Below, one piece after another: positions 8,558 to 16,503 of a stretch of DNA of 40,063 nucleotides. The position numbers and the translations under genes were made by a program. Numbering within the stretch: position 1 is the stretch's first letter; every line of letters starts with the position of its first letter. The notes under the pieces are model-generated. The model had not been told where the DNA came from. It made no database searches and saw only the letters and a program-made list of their open reading frames with translations. The stretch is from Aquificota bacterium (GTDB taxonomy: Bacteria > Aquificota > Aquificia > Aquificales > Aquificaceae), in contig JAUQQK010000014.1 in the NCBI GenBank assembly GCA_030549905.1, positions 1 to 40,063 on the forward strand, written 5' to 3'.

Positions 8558-9789
8558 AGAATTCTATTAAAAGCCTTTCCCCTTTCCTTGTAATCTCTAA
8601 ACATATCAAAAGAGGCACAGGCTGGAGAAAATAGAAGCACATCTCCTTCACTTCCTTTTTCAAAAGCTTTAAATACAGCTTCTTGCAGGTCTTTACAAAG
8701 ACAAATTTCTACATCGTGCCAGGCTTTTGCTATCTTTTCCTTAGATTCACCAATAAGAAAGCAGGCTTTTACCTTTTTCTTCACTAACTCTCTTATGCTT
8801 TCAAAGTCTCCTCCTTTGTCTCTTCCACCTGCTATAAGAAGTACTCTTCCATCTTCAAAGCTTTCTAAGGCGGATTTGAGAGCATTTACAGTAGTAGCCT
8901 TTGAATCATTATATACTTCAATACCTTTAAAGTTTCCCACATATTCAAGCCTGTAAGGAAGCCCTTTAAAGGTATATAGGACTTCTTGTATTACTTCTAC
9001 AGGCACTTCCATAAGTCTTGCTATGATGCTGGCAAAGAGAGCGTTTGCCCAGTTGTGTTTTCCCTTTATCTTTAGTTTTTCCACATGAAAGAGCTTCTCT
9101 CCCAGAAAGTAGGCGTTTCCATTCTTGATATACCCTTCTCCATCTTCAGAGAGTAAAAAGAGTTTTCTGGCTTTTGAAGGAGAGTTCTTTATCCTATCAT
9201 CAAGAGCGTTGAGTAGCAAAGAGTCTTCTTCTTTTTGCTGTGCAAAAATGTTTTGTTTACTCTTGAGGTAGTCTTCAAGGCTTTCGTGCCAGTCAAGATG
9301 GTCTTCAGAAAAGTTTAAAAAGGCTCCTATATGTGGTCTGAAAGTCTTTAAAGTCTTTCCTTGGAAGGAGGAGACTTCAAGGACAGCAAGACAAGAAGGG
9401 TTTTTCAAAACTATTTGAGAAAGAGGTGTTCCTGCATTTGCACCTTCTTCCACATTGGCATAATATTCTCTTAACATTAAGTATGTGAGCCTTGTAGTGG
9501 TAGATTTGCCATCTGTACCTGTTATAGCTATAGCTTTACCTTTGAAAAATCTCCATGCAAGTTCCAACTCACCTATTACCTCTATGCCCTTTTCTTCCGC
9601 CTTTATCCACAAGGGATGTTTTGGAGGAATACCAGGAGATAGGACCACTGTGTCTACAAGCTCTAAGTAGTCCTCCCAGCTGTCCTTTTGTGCATCATCA
9701 CCAGCATAGACCTCATAGCCTTTTGCCTTGAGAAGTTCCACCGCAGACCTTCCACTAACTCCAAGACCCCACACTAAAACCCTTTTCAC
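8533..9789 (-). CDS. murD: UDP-N-acetylmuramoyl-L-alanine:D-glutamate ligase
   Basis: The 418-residue cytoplasmic Mur ligase adds D-glutamate to UDP-MurNAc-L-Ala, using ATP, in peptidoglycan precursor synthesis. The sequence shows an N-terminal Rossmann-like domain (VLVWGLGVSG), the ATP loop GTDGKSTTT (91-99), and NFSEDHLDWH with the downstream lysine region (YLKSKQNIF) where the family carbamylates a Lys. The C-terminal domain follows with YNDSKATT and AGGRDKGG. Length is near the usual 420-450. It begins with GTG and has no Shine-Dalgarno. A TAGAAT hexamer 8 nt upstream suggests a leaderless mRNA. It is not in a dcw cluster here. Confidence 0.94.
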   Translation of the reverse strand: MKRVLVWGLGVSGRSAVELLKAKGYEVYAGDDAQKDSWEDYLELVDTVVLSPGIPPKHPLWIKAEEKGIEVIGELELAWRFFKGKAIAITGTDGKSTTTRLTYLMLREYYANVEEGANAGTPLSQIVLKNPSCLAVLEVSSFQGKTLKTFRPHIGAFLNFSEDHLDWHESLEDYLKSKQNIFAQQKEEDSLLLNALDDRIKNSPSKARKLFLLSEDGEGYIKNGNAYFLGEKLFHVEKLKIKGKHNWANALFASIIARLMEVPVEVIQEVLYTFKGLPYRLEYVGNFKGIEVYNDSKATTVNALKSALESFEDGRVLLIAGGRDKGGDFESIRELVKKKVKACFLIGESKEKIAKAWHDVEICLCKDLQEAVFKAFEKGSEGDVLLFSPACASFDMFRDYKERGKAFNRILQSLSAMA

Positions 9790-9793
9790 AAAC

Positions 9794-9803
9794 TAAAATT
9801 CTA
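9794..9803. promoter_or_regulatory. Back-to-back -10 elements of murD and the methyltransferase gene
   Basis: Only 16 bp separate the two divergent start codons. On minus, TAGAAT (9803-9798) sits 8 nt before the murD GTG. On plus, TAAAAT (9794-9799) sits 6 nt before the methyltransferase ATG. The hexamers overlap and neither gene has a Shine-Dalgarno, so both transcripts would start at or next to the start codon. The -35 matches are poor. Confidence 0.45.
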
Positions 9804-9805
9804 TC

Positions 9806-10348
9806 ATGGCTCTTGAAGACAGAGAAAGGTGGAACCAGAAGTATCTGGCTGGGTGGAAAAGCTCTCTGCACAAAACTCTTCTGGACTTTTACAGGTTCGC
9901 ACCTTTGGGAAGAGCCTTAGAGGTTGCCTGCGGAACAGGTGAGAATGCGGTTTTTCTTGCAAAGGCGGGCTTTGTGGTGGATGCGGTGGATATTTCAGAT
10001 ATAGCGATTCAAAAGGCAAAGGAGCTTGCAAGGAAGGAAGGTGTATATGTTAATTTCATATGTGCGGACCTTGACCACTTTGTACCAGAAGAAAATGCTT
10101 ACGAACTTGTGGTGAATTTTTACTACCTTAACAGAAGCCTGATACCTAAGCTAAAAAGGGCTCTAAAGCAAGAGGGTCTAATCATCTTTGAAACATACAA
10201 CGAAAAGCACACATTAGTAAAAAAGGACTTTAACCCTGAGTATCTTCTTAAGGAAGGTGAGCTTCTTCAGCTATTCAGAGACTTTGAGGTGCTACACTAC
10301 AGCGAAAGCTTCAACATATCAACCTTTGTGGGGAAAAAGCTCAGATAA
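9806..10348 (+). CDS. Class I SAM-dependent methyltransferase, TehB-like
   Basis: The 180-residue protein has the Rossmann methyltransferase motifs: motif I LEVACGTGENAVF (about 38-50), the ribose-binding acidic strand VDAVDIS (58-64), then NFICADLDHF and VVNFYYLNRSLIP, which resembles TehB/UbiE-like small methyltransferases. The C-terminus IIFETYNEKH and ESFNISTFVGKKLR completes the fold. The substrate is unknown; TehB relatives methylate tellurite or other chalcogen oxyanions and small thiols. The gene is divergent from murD (16 bp) and overlaps the 3' end of mrdA by 8 bp. No functional link to cell-wall genes is evident. Confidence 0.8.
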   Translation: MALEDRERWNQKYLAGWKSSLHKTLLDFYRFAPLGRALEVACGTGENAVFLAKAGFVVDAVDISDIAIQKAKELARKEGVYVNFICADLDHFVPEENAYELVVNFYYLNRSLIPKLKRALKQEGLIIFETYNEKHTLVKKDFNPEYLLKEGELLQLFRDFEVLHYSESFNISTFVGKKLR

Positions 10349-12110
10349 GCTCCTTGTGTATGCCTTCCATGTATATCCTTTCTAATATTCTCCTTGCTAT
10401 GGGTGCAACAACCGCACCTCCAGAGCCTCCGTGTTCCACGAGGACGCCGATAACAAAAAGAGGGTCTCTGTATGGTGCAAAGCCTACAAACCAGGCATGG
10501 TCTCTAAGATGGTATGGCAAGTTCTTCCTTCTTGTGCTGTGAGCTGATACCTGAGCGGTTCCCGTCTTGCCTGCAATATCTACGATGGGAGAGAAGGCGG
10601 AAGTGGCTGTTCCACGCCTTACTACATCTCTGAGTGCTTCTCTCACAAGGGCAAAGTGTTCCGGTTTTGCCCTTACCACTTTATATACTTCTCTCTTTGC
10701 CCTCCAGAGCACCTTTCCTTCCGCATCCCTTTTTTCCTTAACCAGTATAGGTTTGTATATTACTCCATCGTTCGCTATTCCGAGCATCATCAGGGTTTGC
10801 TCCAGCAGGGTGGAGCGTATAAAACCCTGCCCTATGGACATGTTTATAGTATCACCACCATACCATGGTTCTTTAAGCCTTTTCCTTTTCCATTCGGGCG
10901 TAGGAATGAATCCGCTACTATGGGGAAGGTCAAAGGGAACGGGCTCTCCGTAAGAGAAGTTTCTTAAAGCCCTTTCCATTTCCCTTGGTCCCAGCTTATA
11001 ATAGCCCATGCTATAAAAGTAAACATCACAGGAGTCTCTTATGGCTCCACGAAGGTTTTCCCAACCATGGCCGTGCCTGTTCCAGCAGAAGAAATTTCTG
11101 TTTCCAAGCTCAAAGCTGCCCCTGCAGACTATTCCCTCTCTTTCGGATACGCCCCTTGATAGCAGGGCTATGCCTAAGGCGGGTTTTATTACGGAGGCTG
11201 GAGGATACTTGCCCTGAAGCACCCTATTGAAAAGAGGTTTTAATGGGTCTTCTATGTAGCTTTGCCACCTTTCGGATATGAGGTTAGGGTCAAAGGAAGG
11301 ATAGCTGAGAAGGGCAAGTACCTCACCGCTTCTTGCATCAAGCACAAGCACACCGCCAGCCTTCTGCCCTGAATCTTTAAAGACTTCATAGGCTATCTTT
11401 TGAATACGCAGGTCAAGACTGAGGACAAGGCTGTATCCCTTTGTGGGTTCCCTCTGACCAAGCCTTTGCACTATTTTGCCAACCGCATTAACCATTACCT
11501 CTTCAGCACCCACCTCTCCCAGAAGGTCCTCATCAAATATAGCCTCAAGCCCATACATACCCACAAGGCTTTCGGGTCCAATTTTTTCCTTATACTTCTC
11601 AAGATGCCTTTCAGAGGGATAGCCCGTATAACCTACCACATGAGCGCATACATCTCCATAGGGATAAACCCTTGAAGGCACAGTATTTATAAACACGCCG
11701 GGTAGCTTATAGCTGTAGTTGTAAAATTTGTCTATTTCCTCCTGAGACTTTAGCTCCGTGAGTAGTATGGGCTCTAATGCTTTCCTTTTTCTTATATCTT
11801 CATAGCTCATCTCAATACCAAAAAGTTCCTTTAACGCCTTTATCACATCCTTAAGGCTTCCTGACTCTTTTAGTTTTTGATGGTCCAGCATGAGCACATA
11901 CTTTGGAATGTCGTATGCTATCTTTACCCCTTTTCTGTCAATTATGTCTCCTCTCTGCGGATATATTATCCTTCTTCTAACATAGTTCCTTTCCGCCAGC
12001 TCCTTGTAGTCTTTTCCCTTTACTAACTGAACATATACAAGCCTGACAATCAGGACCATGTATGCTATAAGCCCTGTAAAAAGCAGGAATACAAACCTAC
12101 GTCTGCTCAT
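10341..12110 (-). CDS. mrdA: Penicillin-binding protein 2, elongasome transpeptidase
   Basis: The 589-residue class B PBP has an N-terminal membrane anchor (about 7-28), a dimerisation/pedestal region (40-240, with RGDIIDRKG near 53) and a transpeptidase domain. Catalytic motifs are S306-x-x-K309 (PPASVIKP), SCD (360-362, the SxN-type motif with Asp in the third place) and KTGTA (515-519). It crosslinks lateral-wall peptidoglycan in the periplasm as partner of RodA and MreBCD. It is the last gene of mreB-mreC-mreD-mrdA, overlapping mreD by 4 nt. rodA is not adjacent in this window. Confidence 0.94.
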   Translation of the reverse strand: MSRRRFVFLLFTGLIAYMVLIVRLVYVQLVKGKDYKELAERNYVRRRIIYPQRGDIIDRKGVKIAYDIPKYVLMLDHQKLKESGSLKDVIKALKELFGIEMSYEDIRKRKALEPILLTELKSQEEIDKFYNYSYKLPGVFINTVPSRVYPYGDVCAHVVGYTGYPSERHLEKYKEKIGPESLVGMYGLEAIFDEDLLGEVGAEEVMVNAVGKIVQRLGQREPTKGYSLVLSLDLRIQKIAYEVFKDSGQKAGGVLVLDARSGEVLALLSYPSFDPNLISERWQSYIEDPLKPLFNRVLQGKYPPASVIKPALGIALLSRGVSEREGIVCRGSFELGNRNFFCWNRHGHGWENLRGAIRDSCDVYFYSMGYYKLGPREMERALRNFSYGEPVPFDLPHSSGFIPTPEWKRKRLKEPWYGGDTINMSIGQGFIRSTLLEQTLMMLGIANDGVIYKPILVKEKRDAEGKVLWRAKREVYKVVRAKPEHFALVREALRDVVRRGTATSAFSPIVDIAGKTGTAQVSAHSTRRKNLPYHLRDHAWFVGFAPYRDPLFVIGVLVEHGGSGGAVVAPIARRILERIYMEGIHKELI

Positions 12111-12556
12111 GTTTCTGCGTTTTTAAGATGCCTTCTGGATATAAAGTATAGGATAAGCATCTCTATTAGCAAAGATGCCAGCAGTAGAGGAAGGTTAATA
12201 TAGATGAGAAATTTAACTCTGAATATGCCAAAGACCCATAACTTCTCTATAAGGGACAGGACACCATAAACCACAGTCAAAGAGGCGGGAGTGGGGAACT
12301 CATACCTTGAGCTGATAAGCTTAAAGAGCAAAGAAAATATTAAGAAACCAGAAGTATGAAGACCAAGAGAGTTCTGGAAGATGTCAAGGAGCATACCCGA
12401 TATAAGAGGCTTTTTCATAGAATAGTCCCCCTTTAACATATTCAGGAAAAGGTATGTCAGCAAAAGATTTGGTACTATGAGAAGGCTTTGGAAAAGGGCT
12501 GTAAGCAACGAACTTTGCACAAAAGCTAATGCTACTGCTATTAGGTAAAACATCAT
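12107..12556 (-). CDS. mreD: Rod shape-determining protein MreD
   Basis: The 149-residue, very hydrophobic protein has five or six predicted membrane helices, the normal size and make-up of MreD. Sequence identity in this family is low, so the call leans on position between mreC and mrdA, with 4-nt overlaps at both ends (ATGA-type coupling). It is an inner-membrane scaffold of the elongasome linking MreC and PBP2. Confidence 0.88.
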   Translation of the reverse strand: MMFYLIAVALAFVQSSLLTALFQSLLIVPNLLLTYLFLNMLKGDYSMKKPLISGMLLDIFQNSLGLHTSGFLIFSLLFKLISSRYEFPTPASLTVVYGVLSLIEKLWVFGIFRVKFLIYINLPLLLASLLIEMLILYFISRRHLKNAET

Positions 12557-13341
12557 GGCTTTTCCTTTAAGATAAGACAGAAGGAAAGGCTTCTAATATC
12601 CGCCAAGGGTTTTACGCTCACCTTTTTAAAGAAGCCTTTACTGTCCGATGAAACCATATCTACTACGCCTATTAGCAACATGGGAAGGTTTTTATCAGGC
12701 AGACGTAAATATACTTCCTCGCCCTTTTTTATATTGTCTTCTACCTTTACATGCAAAAGATAACCCTCAGGAAAACCGCCCTTGTATATGTATGCCTTTC
12801 CTCCAGCGCTTGCACTTATGCTGAAATCGTTAGAATAAACCGTTCTTATCCTTGAAGAGCCCACATAAGCTTTTTCCACTATACCCACAAGCATGTTATC
12901 GTAAAGTGCAAGCATGCCGTCTGTAATGCCTGCCTCCTGTCCCTTGTCCACCAGTATAAAGGTATCAAGTCCAGATGGGTCATAGGCTATTATCCTTGTG
13001 TAAGCCATATTGTATTTTTTAAATTCTCCGGAAAGGTCCATAAGCCTGCTTATTTGAAGAAGGTTATACTGACAGGCTTCTAACTCCGCCTTATACAGCT
13101 TATACCTTTCAAGTTCTCTACGCATTACTTGGTTTTCCTTACTTACATGGACTAAATAAACATATGTATTTATTGATTCTCTGGCTCTCTCATATACGAA
13201 GCTTTTCAGCTCATATATGGGGTATATAAAAAATTTAACTGCGTTGCTCAAAGAATTTACAAAAGGCAAGGAGGAGAGGTTTGTAAAGTATGCTAAAAGG
13301 CTTAGCAAAAGGAAAAGTATATGCCAAAAATAGGACTTCAT
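12553..13341 (-). CDS. mreC: Rod shape-determining protein MreC
   Basis: The 262-residue protein has a single N-terminal membrane helix (about 5-24), a coiled-coil segment (65-110; NQVMRRELERYKLYKAELEA) and a periplasmic beta-rich core. The core contains the family hallmarks IIAYDPSG, VDKGQEAGITDGM and VGIVEKAYVGSSRIRTVYS. MreC oligomerises along the membrane and activates PBP2. Its ends overlap mreB and mreD by 4 nt each, so the four genes are tightly coupled. Confidence 0.93.
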   Translation of the reverse strand: MKSYFWHILFLLLSLLAYFTNLSSLPFVNSLSNAVKFFIYPIYELKSFVYERARESINTYVYLVHVSKENQVMRRELERYKLYKAELEACQYNLLQISRLMDLSGEFKKYNMAYTRIIAYDPSGLDTFILVDKGQEAGITDGMLALYDNMLVGIVEKAYVGSSRIRTVYSNDFSISASAGGKAYIYKGGFPEGYLLHVKVEDNIKKGEEVYLRLPDKNLPMLLIGVVDMVSSDSKGFFKKVSVKPLADIRSLSFCLILKEKP

Positions 13342-14369
13342 ATCATGGATACTTTCCTTATAAGGTCTATGTTATCAAGCACTTTTCCTACACCTCTTGC
13401 CACCGCAGTTATCGGGTCTTCACAGTATTGAGTTTTTATGCCAGTTTCCCTCTCTATCCTGATGTTCATGTTCCTTAGGAGAGAACCCCCGCCCGCAAGT
13501 GTTATACCCCTTTCCGCTATATCAGAGGCAAGCTCTGGAGGGGTTTTTTCAAGGGTCGATTTTATCGCATTTACTATAGAAGATAACACATCCTCCAGGG
13601 CTTCTGTTACATCCCTATTACTTATTCTTACTACCTTTGGTAGGCCAGTTATGTCTCTACCTTTTATTTCCATTTGCCTTTCTTCCTCTTCGTATATGGC
13701 ACTGCCAAGCTCAATCTTTGCTCTTTCCGCCGTCTGCTCTCCTATGAACAAATGATATTTCTTCTTTACATGCTGTATGATAGCCTCTGTCATCTCATCG
13801 CCCGCAACCCTTATAGAGTTAGAAACCACTATGCCCGCCAGAGATATGACTGCTATTTCTGTAGTGCCACCACCTATATCAACCACCATATTGCCTATGG
13901 GTTCTTCTATGGGAAGACCTGCACCTATTGCTGCAGCCATTGGCTCCGCAATAAGATAAACCTCTCTTGCACCAGCACTCTTCGCAGCGTCTATGACCGC
14001 CCTCTTTTCTACCTGCGTAACCCCAGAGGGAACGCCTATTACCACACGAGGTTTTGCTTTAAAAAGGCTGTTGCCTATGGCTTTGTTGATGAAGTAGGCA
14101 AGCATGACCTTTGTAGCCTCAAAGTCTGTTATAACCCCATCTCTTAAAGGTCTTACCGTTTGTATATTTTCCGGTGTTTTGCCTAACATCTCTTTGGCTT
14201 CTTTGCCTACCGCAAGCACTTTGCCAGTTCTGACATCTACAGCAACAATGGATGGTTCATAAAGCACTATTCCTTTGTTTTGTGCGTATACAACCGTATT
14301 GGCAGTGCCTAGGTCTATGCCTATGTTGTTTGATACAAAACCGAGCAGGTTTGCTAATTTGCCAAGCAT
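13338..14369 (-). CDS. mreB: Actin-like rod shape protein MreB
   Basis: The 343-residue protein carries the actin-superfamily phosphate loops NNIGIDLGTANTVVY (phosphate 1, near 14-28), VVDIGGGTTEIAVISL (phosphate 2, near 163) and the adenosine motif GITLAGGGSLLRNM (near 290). It polymerises with ATP beneath the membrane and directs elongasome movement. It is first in the mreB-mreC-mreD-mrdA operon. A perfect TATAAT lies 8 nt upstream of the ATG and no clear Shine-Dalgarno is present, suggesting a leaderless mRNA. Confidence 0.96.
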   Translation of the reverse strand: MLGKLANLLGFVSNNIGIDLGTANTVVYAQNKGIVLYEPSIVAVDVRTGKVLAVGKEAKEMLGKTPENIQTVRPLRDGVITDFEATKVMLAYFINKAIGNSLFKAKPRVVIGVPSGVTQVEKRAVIDAAKSAGAREVYLIAEPMAAAIGAGLPIEEPIGNMVVDIGGGTTEIAVISLAGIVVSNSIRVAGDEMTEAIIQHVKKKYHLFIGEQTAERAKIELGSAIYEEEERQMEIKGRDITGLPKVVRISNRDVTEALEDVLSSIVNAIKSTLEKTPPELASDIAERGITLAGGGSLLRNMNIRIERETGIKTQYCEDPITAVARGVGKVLDNIDLIRKVSMI

Positions 14370-14383
14370 CGCCTATTATTATA
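14351..14383. promoter_or_regulatory. Divergent promoters for mreB and spoT/rel
   Basis: The two ATGs are separated by 18 bp. On plus, TTGCTA (14351-14356), a 17-bp spacer and TATTAT (14374-14379) end 8 nt before the spoT ATG at 14388. On minus, TATAAT (14383-14378) ends 8 nt before the mreB ATG at 14369. The -10 hexamers overlap, so simultaneous initiation on both strands is unlikely. The spoT -35 lies inside the mreB coding region. Confidence 0.55.
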
Positions 14384-14387
14384 ACTT

Positions 14388-16484
14388 ATGGAAGCTGTTT
14401 TAATAAAAAAAACAGAAGAAAGGCTATTAAGTAGGCTGAAGGGAGAGGAAGATAGGGTTAAAAAGGCTATTGAGTTTATAGATGAAAAACATCAAGGTCA
14501 ATACAGAAAGTCTGGAGAACCCTATGTAATACATCCAATAGAAGTGGCTTCTACCTTGGCGGAGCTCGGTATGGATGTGAACACGGTAGTGGCTGGTCTT
14601 TTGCATGATGTTCTGGAAGATACAGACACCACGTATAAAGAGCTTGTGGAAAACTTTGGAAAGGATGTAGCGGATATTGTGGAGGGTGTAACCAAGCTGG
14701 GTAAAATACCCTTTAAAGACATAGAGAGCCAGAAGGCGGAGAACTACAGAAAGTTAATCCTTGCCTTTTCAAAGGACCTTAGAGTTATTTTTGTAAAACT
14801 TGCGGACAGGCTTCACAATATGAAGACTCTTCATTACCTGCCGAGGGAAAAACAGGTAAGAATTGCAAAGGAAACTCTTGAAATATACGTGCCTATTGCC
14901 AACAGGCTTGGGCTCTGGCGGATAAAAACGGAATTAGAGGATCTATGTTTTATGTATCTTTATCCAAAGGAATATGAGGAAGTAAAAAGCTTTGTGGGAA
15001 GGTCTAGGAAGGAGCTTGAAGAGTATTTAAAAAGGACCTTCATACCAAAGCTAAAAGAGGAGCTAAAAAAAGCGGGCATTGAGGCTCACATCACTTACAG
15101 ACCCAAGCATCTTTACGGCATATGGCAGAAAACTTTAAGAAAGGGCATCAGGCTTGAGGATGTGCATGATATACTGGGCGTCAGGGTAATAGTAAGTACT
15201 GTGCAGGAGTGCTACCTGGTGCTAGGTGTGGTGCATAGTGCCTTTACACCTGTGCCGGGCAAGTTTGATGACTATATATCCCTGCCAAAACCTAATCTTT
15301 ATCAATCTCTTCACACAGCGGTTATAGGACCTAAGGGTAGAGTAGTGGAGGTGCAGATTCGCACCTGGGATATGCACGAGCGTGCGGAAAAGGGTATTGC
15401 AGCCCACTGGGCATATAAAGAGGGTAAAAGGGCAGCAGACAGCAGCGTATATTCTTGGCTTAAAAGCCTTGTGGAGAGCGTTCAGGGAAGTAAAAATCCT
15501 CAGGAGCTTCTTGAGAACCTAAAACTTGAGCTGTTTTCTGAGGAGGTTTTTGTCTTTACTCCAAAGGGAGACCTTGTGGTGCTTCCAAAGGGGGCAACGC
15601 CTGTAGATTTTGCTTATCACATACATACGGATATAGGAAACCACTGTGCGGGTGCAAAAGTAAACGGTAGGATAGTGCCTTTAAATTACAGGCTTCAGAA
15701 TGGTGATATGGTGGAGGTCATCACAAATCCCAACAAAAAACCAAACCCCGAGTGGCTCAGCTTTGTGGCCACATCAAAGGCAAAAAGCAAGATAAAGCAG
15801 GCTATAAAGGAGTTAGAGAGGGAAAGGTATATACAGCTTGGTAAAGAAAGACTTGAGCTTTTCGCTAAAAAGCTTGGTGTGGAAGAAAAAGGTCTATTGG
15901 GTGGGCTTGTAAAGGAACTTGGTGCAAAGGGTGAAGAGGACGTATTAATAGCATTGGGAAGTGGAAAGCTTAGCAAAGAAAAGGTTTATTCCTTATACAA
16001 ACCACCTGAAAAGAGAAAGCAGGCAGAGGAAAAAGTGGAGGACATTATTAGCATAGACGGTTCTCTTAGCCTTCTTCACAAACTGGCGGAGTGCTGTAAT
16101 CCACTTCCGGGGGAGGAGGTCTACGGTGTGGTTTCTAAAGGGAAGGGTCTTGTGGTGCACTCAAAGGACTGTCCCAACCTCAGTTATGTGAAAAGCATTT
16201 CTCCTGAAAGGGTTGTAAGGGTAGTATTCACAAAGTCCGCCGGTCTTCATCCTGTAAGGCTAAGGCTCTTAGCAAAGGACAGGATAGGAATTCTGGCTGA
16301 GATTACATCAGCCATATCAAAGCAAGGAGCCAACATAACGGAGGCAAGGACCAAAAGCCTGCCCTCCGGCACGGCCCTTATGGACTTTACCCTTCAGGTC
16401 AGGAGCTACGAGGAGTTTTTAAGGCTTATGGAAGCTCTAAGGCATGTGGAAGGGGTAGAAAAGACAGAAAGGCTCTTTATATAA
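14388..16484 (+). CDS. spoT: Bifunctional (p)ppGpp synthetase/hydrolase (RelA/SpoT family)
   Basis: The 698-residue long Rel enzyme makes and degrades (p)ppGpp, the starvation alarmone. The HD hydrolase domain is intact: YVIHPIEVA (His49), GLLHDVLEDT (His73-Asp74, Glu77-Asp78) and KLADRLHNMKTL. The synthetase domain has DILGVRVIV, PKPNLYQSLHT and VEVQIRTWDMHERAEKGIAAHW. TGS (about 390-450, VFTPKGDLVVLPKGATPVDFAY), a zinc-finger-like/helical region (ECCNPLPGEEV) and a C-terminal ACT domain (about 625-698) follow. The synthetase loop reads KFDD (292-295) rather than the RxKD typical of bifunctional enzymes. It is expressed divergently from mreB and is probably leaderless. Confidence 0.93.
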   Translation: MEAVLIKKTEERLLSRLKGEEDRVKKAIEFIDEKHQGQYRKSGEPYVIHPIEVASTLAELGMDVNTVVAGLLHDVLEDTDTTYKELVENFGKDVADIVEGVTKLGKIPFKDIESQKAENYRKLILAFSKDLRVIFVKLADRLHNMKTLHYLPREKQVRIAKETLEIYVPIANRLGLWRIKTELEDLCFMYLYPKEYEEVKSFVGRSRKELEEYLKRTFIPKLKEELKKAGIEAHITYRPKHLYGIWQKTLRKGIRLEDVHDILGVRVIVSTVQECYLVLGVVHSAFTPVPGKFDDYISLPKPNLYQSLHTAVIGPKGRVVEVQIRTWDMHERAEKGIAAHWAYKEGKRAADSSVYSWLKSLVESVQGSKNPQELLENLKLELFSEEVFVFTPKGDLVVLPKGATPVDFAYHIHTDIGNHCAGAKVNGRIVPLNYRLQNGDMVEVITNPNKKPNPEWLSFVATSKAKSKIKQAIKELERERYIQLGKERLELFAKKLGVEEKGLLGGLVKELGAKGEEDVLIALGSGKLSKEKVYSLYKPPEKRKQAEEKVEDIISIDGSLSLLHKLAECCNPLPGEEVYGVVSKGKGLVVHSKDCPNLSYVKSISPERVVRVVFTKSAGLHPVRLRLLAKDRIGILAEITSAISKQGANITEARTKSLPSGTALMDFTLQVRSYEEFLRLMEALRHVEGVEKTERLFI

Positions 16485-16503
16485 AAAGGCCCCGCAGGGG
16501 GCT
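16480..16503 (-). terminator. Intrinsic terminator of clpB
   Basis: Read on the minus strand, directly at the clpB stop, GCCCCC-TGC-GGGGC forms a strong GC stem (16502-16489). It is followed by CTTTTTAT (16488-16481). On plus the same hairpin follows the spoT stop but lacks a T tract, so it mainly serves clpB. Confidence 0.75.
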
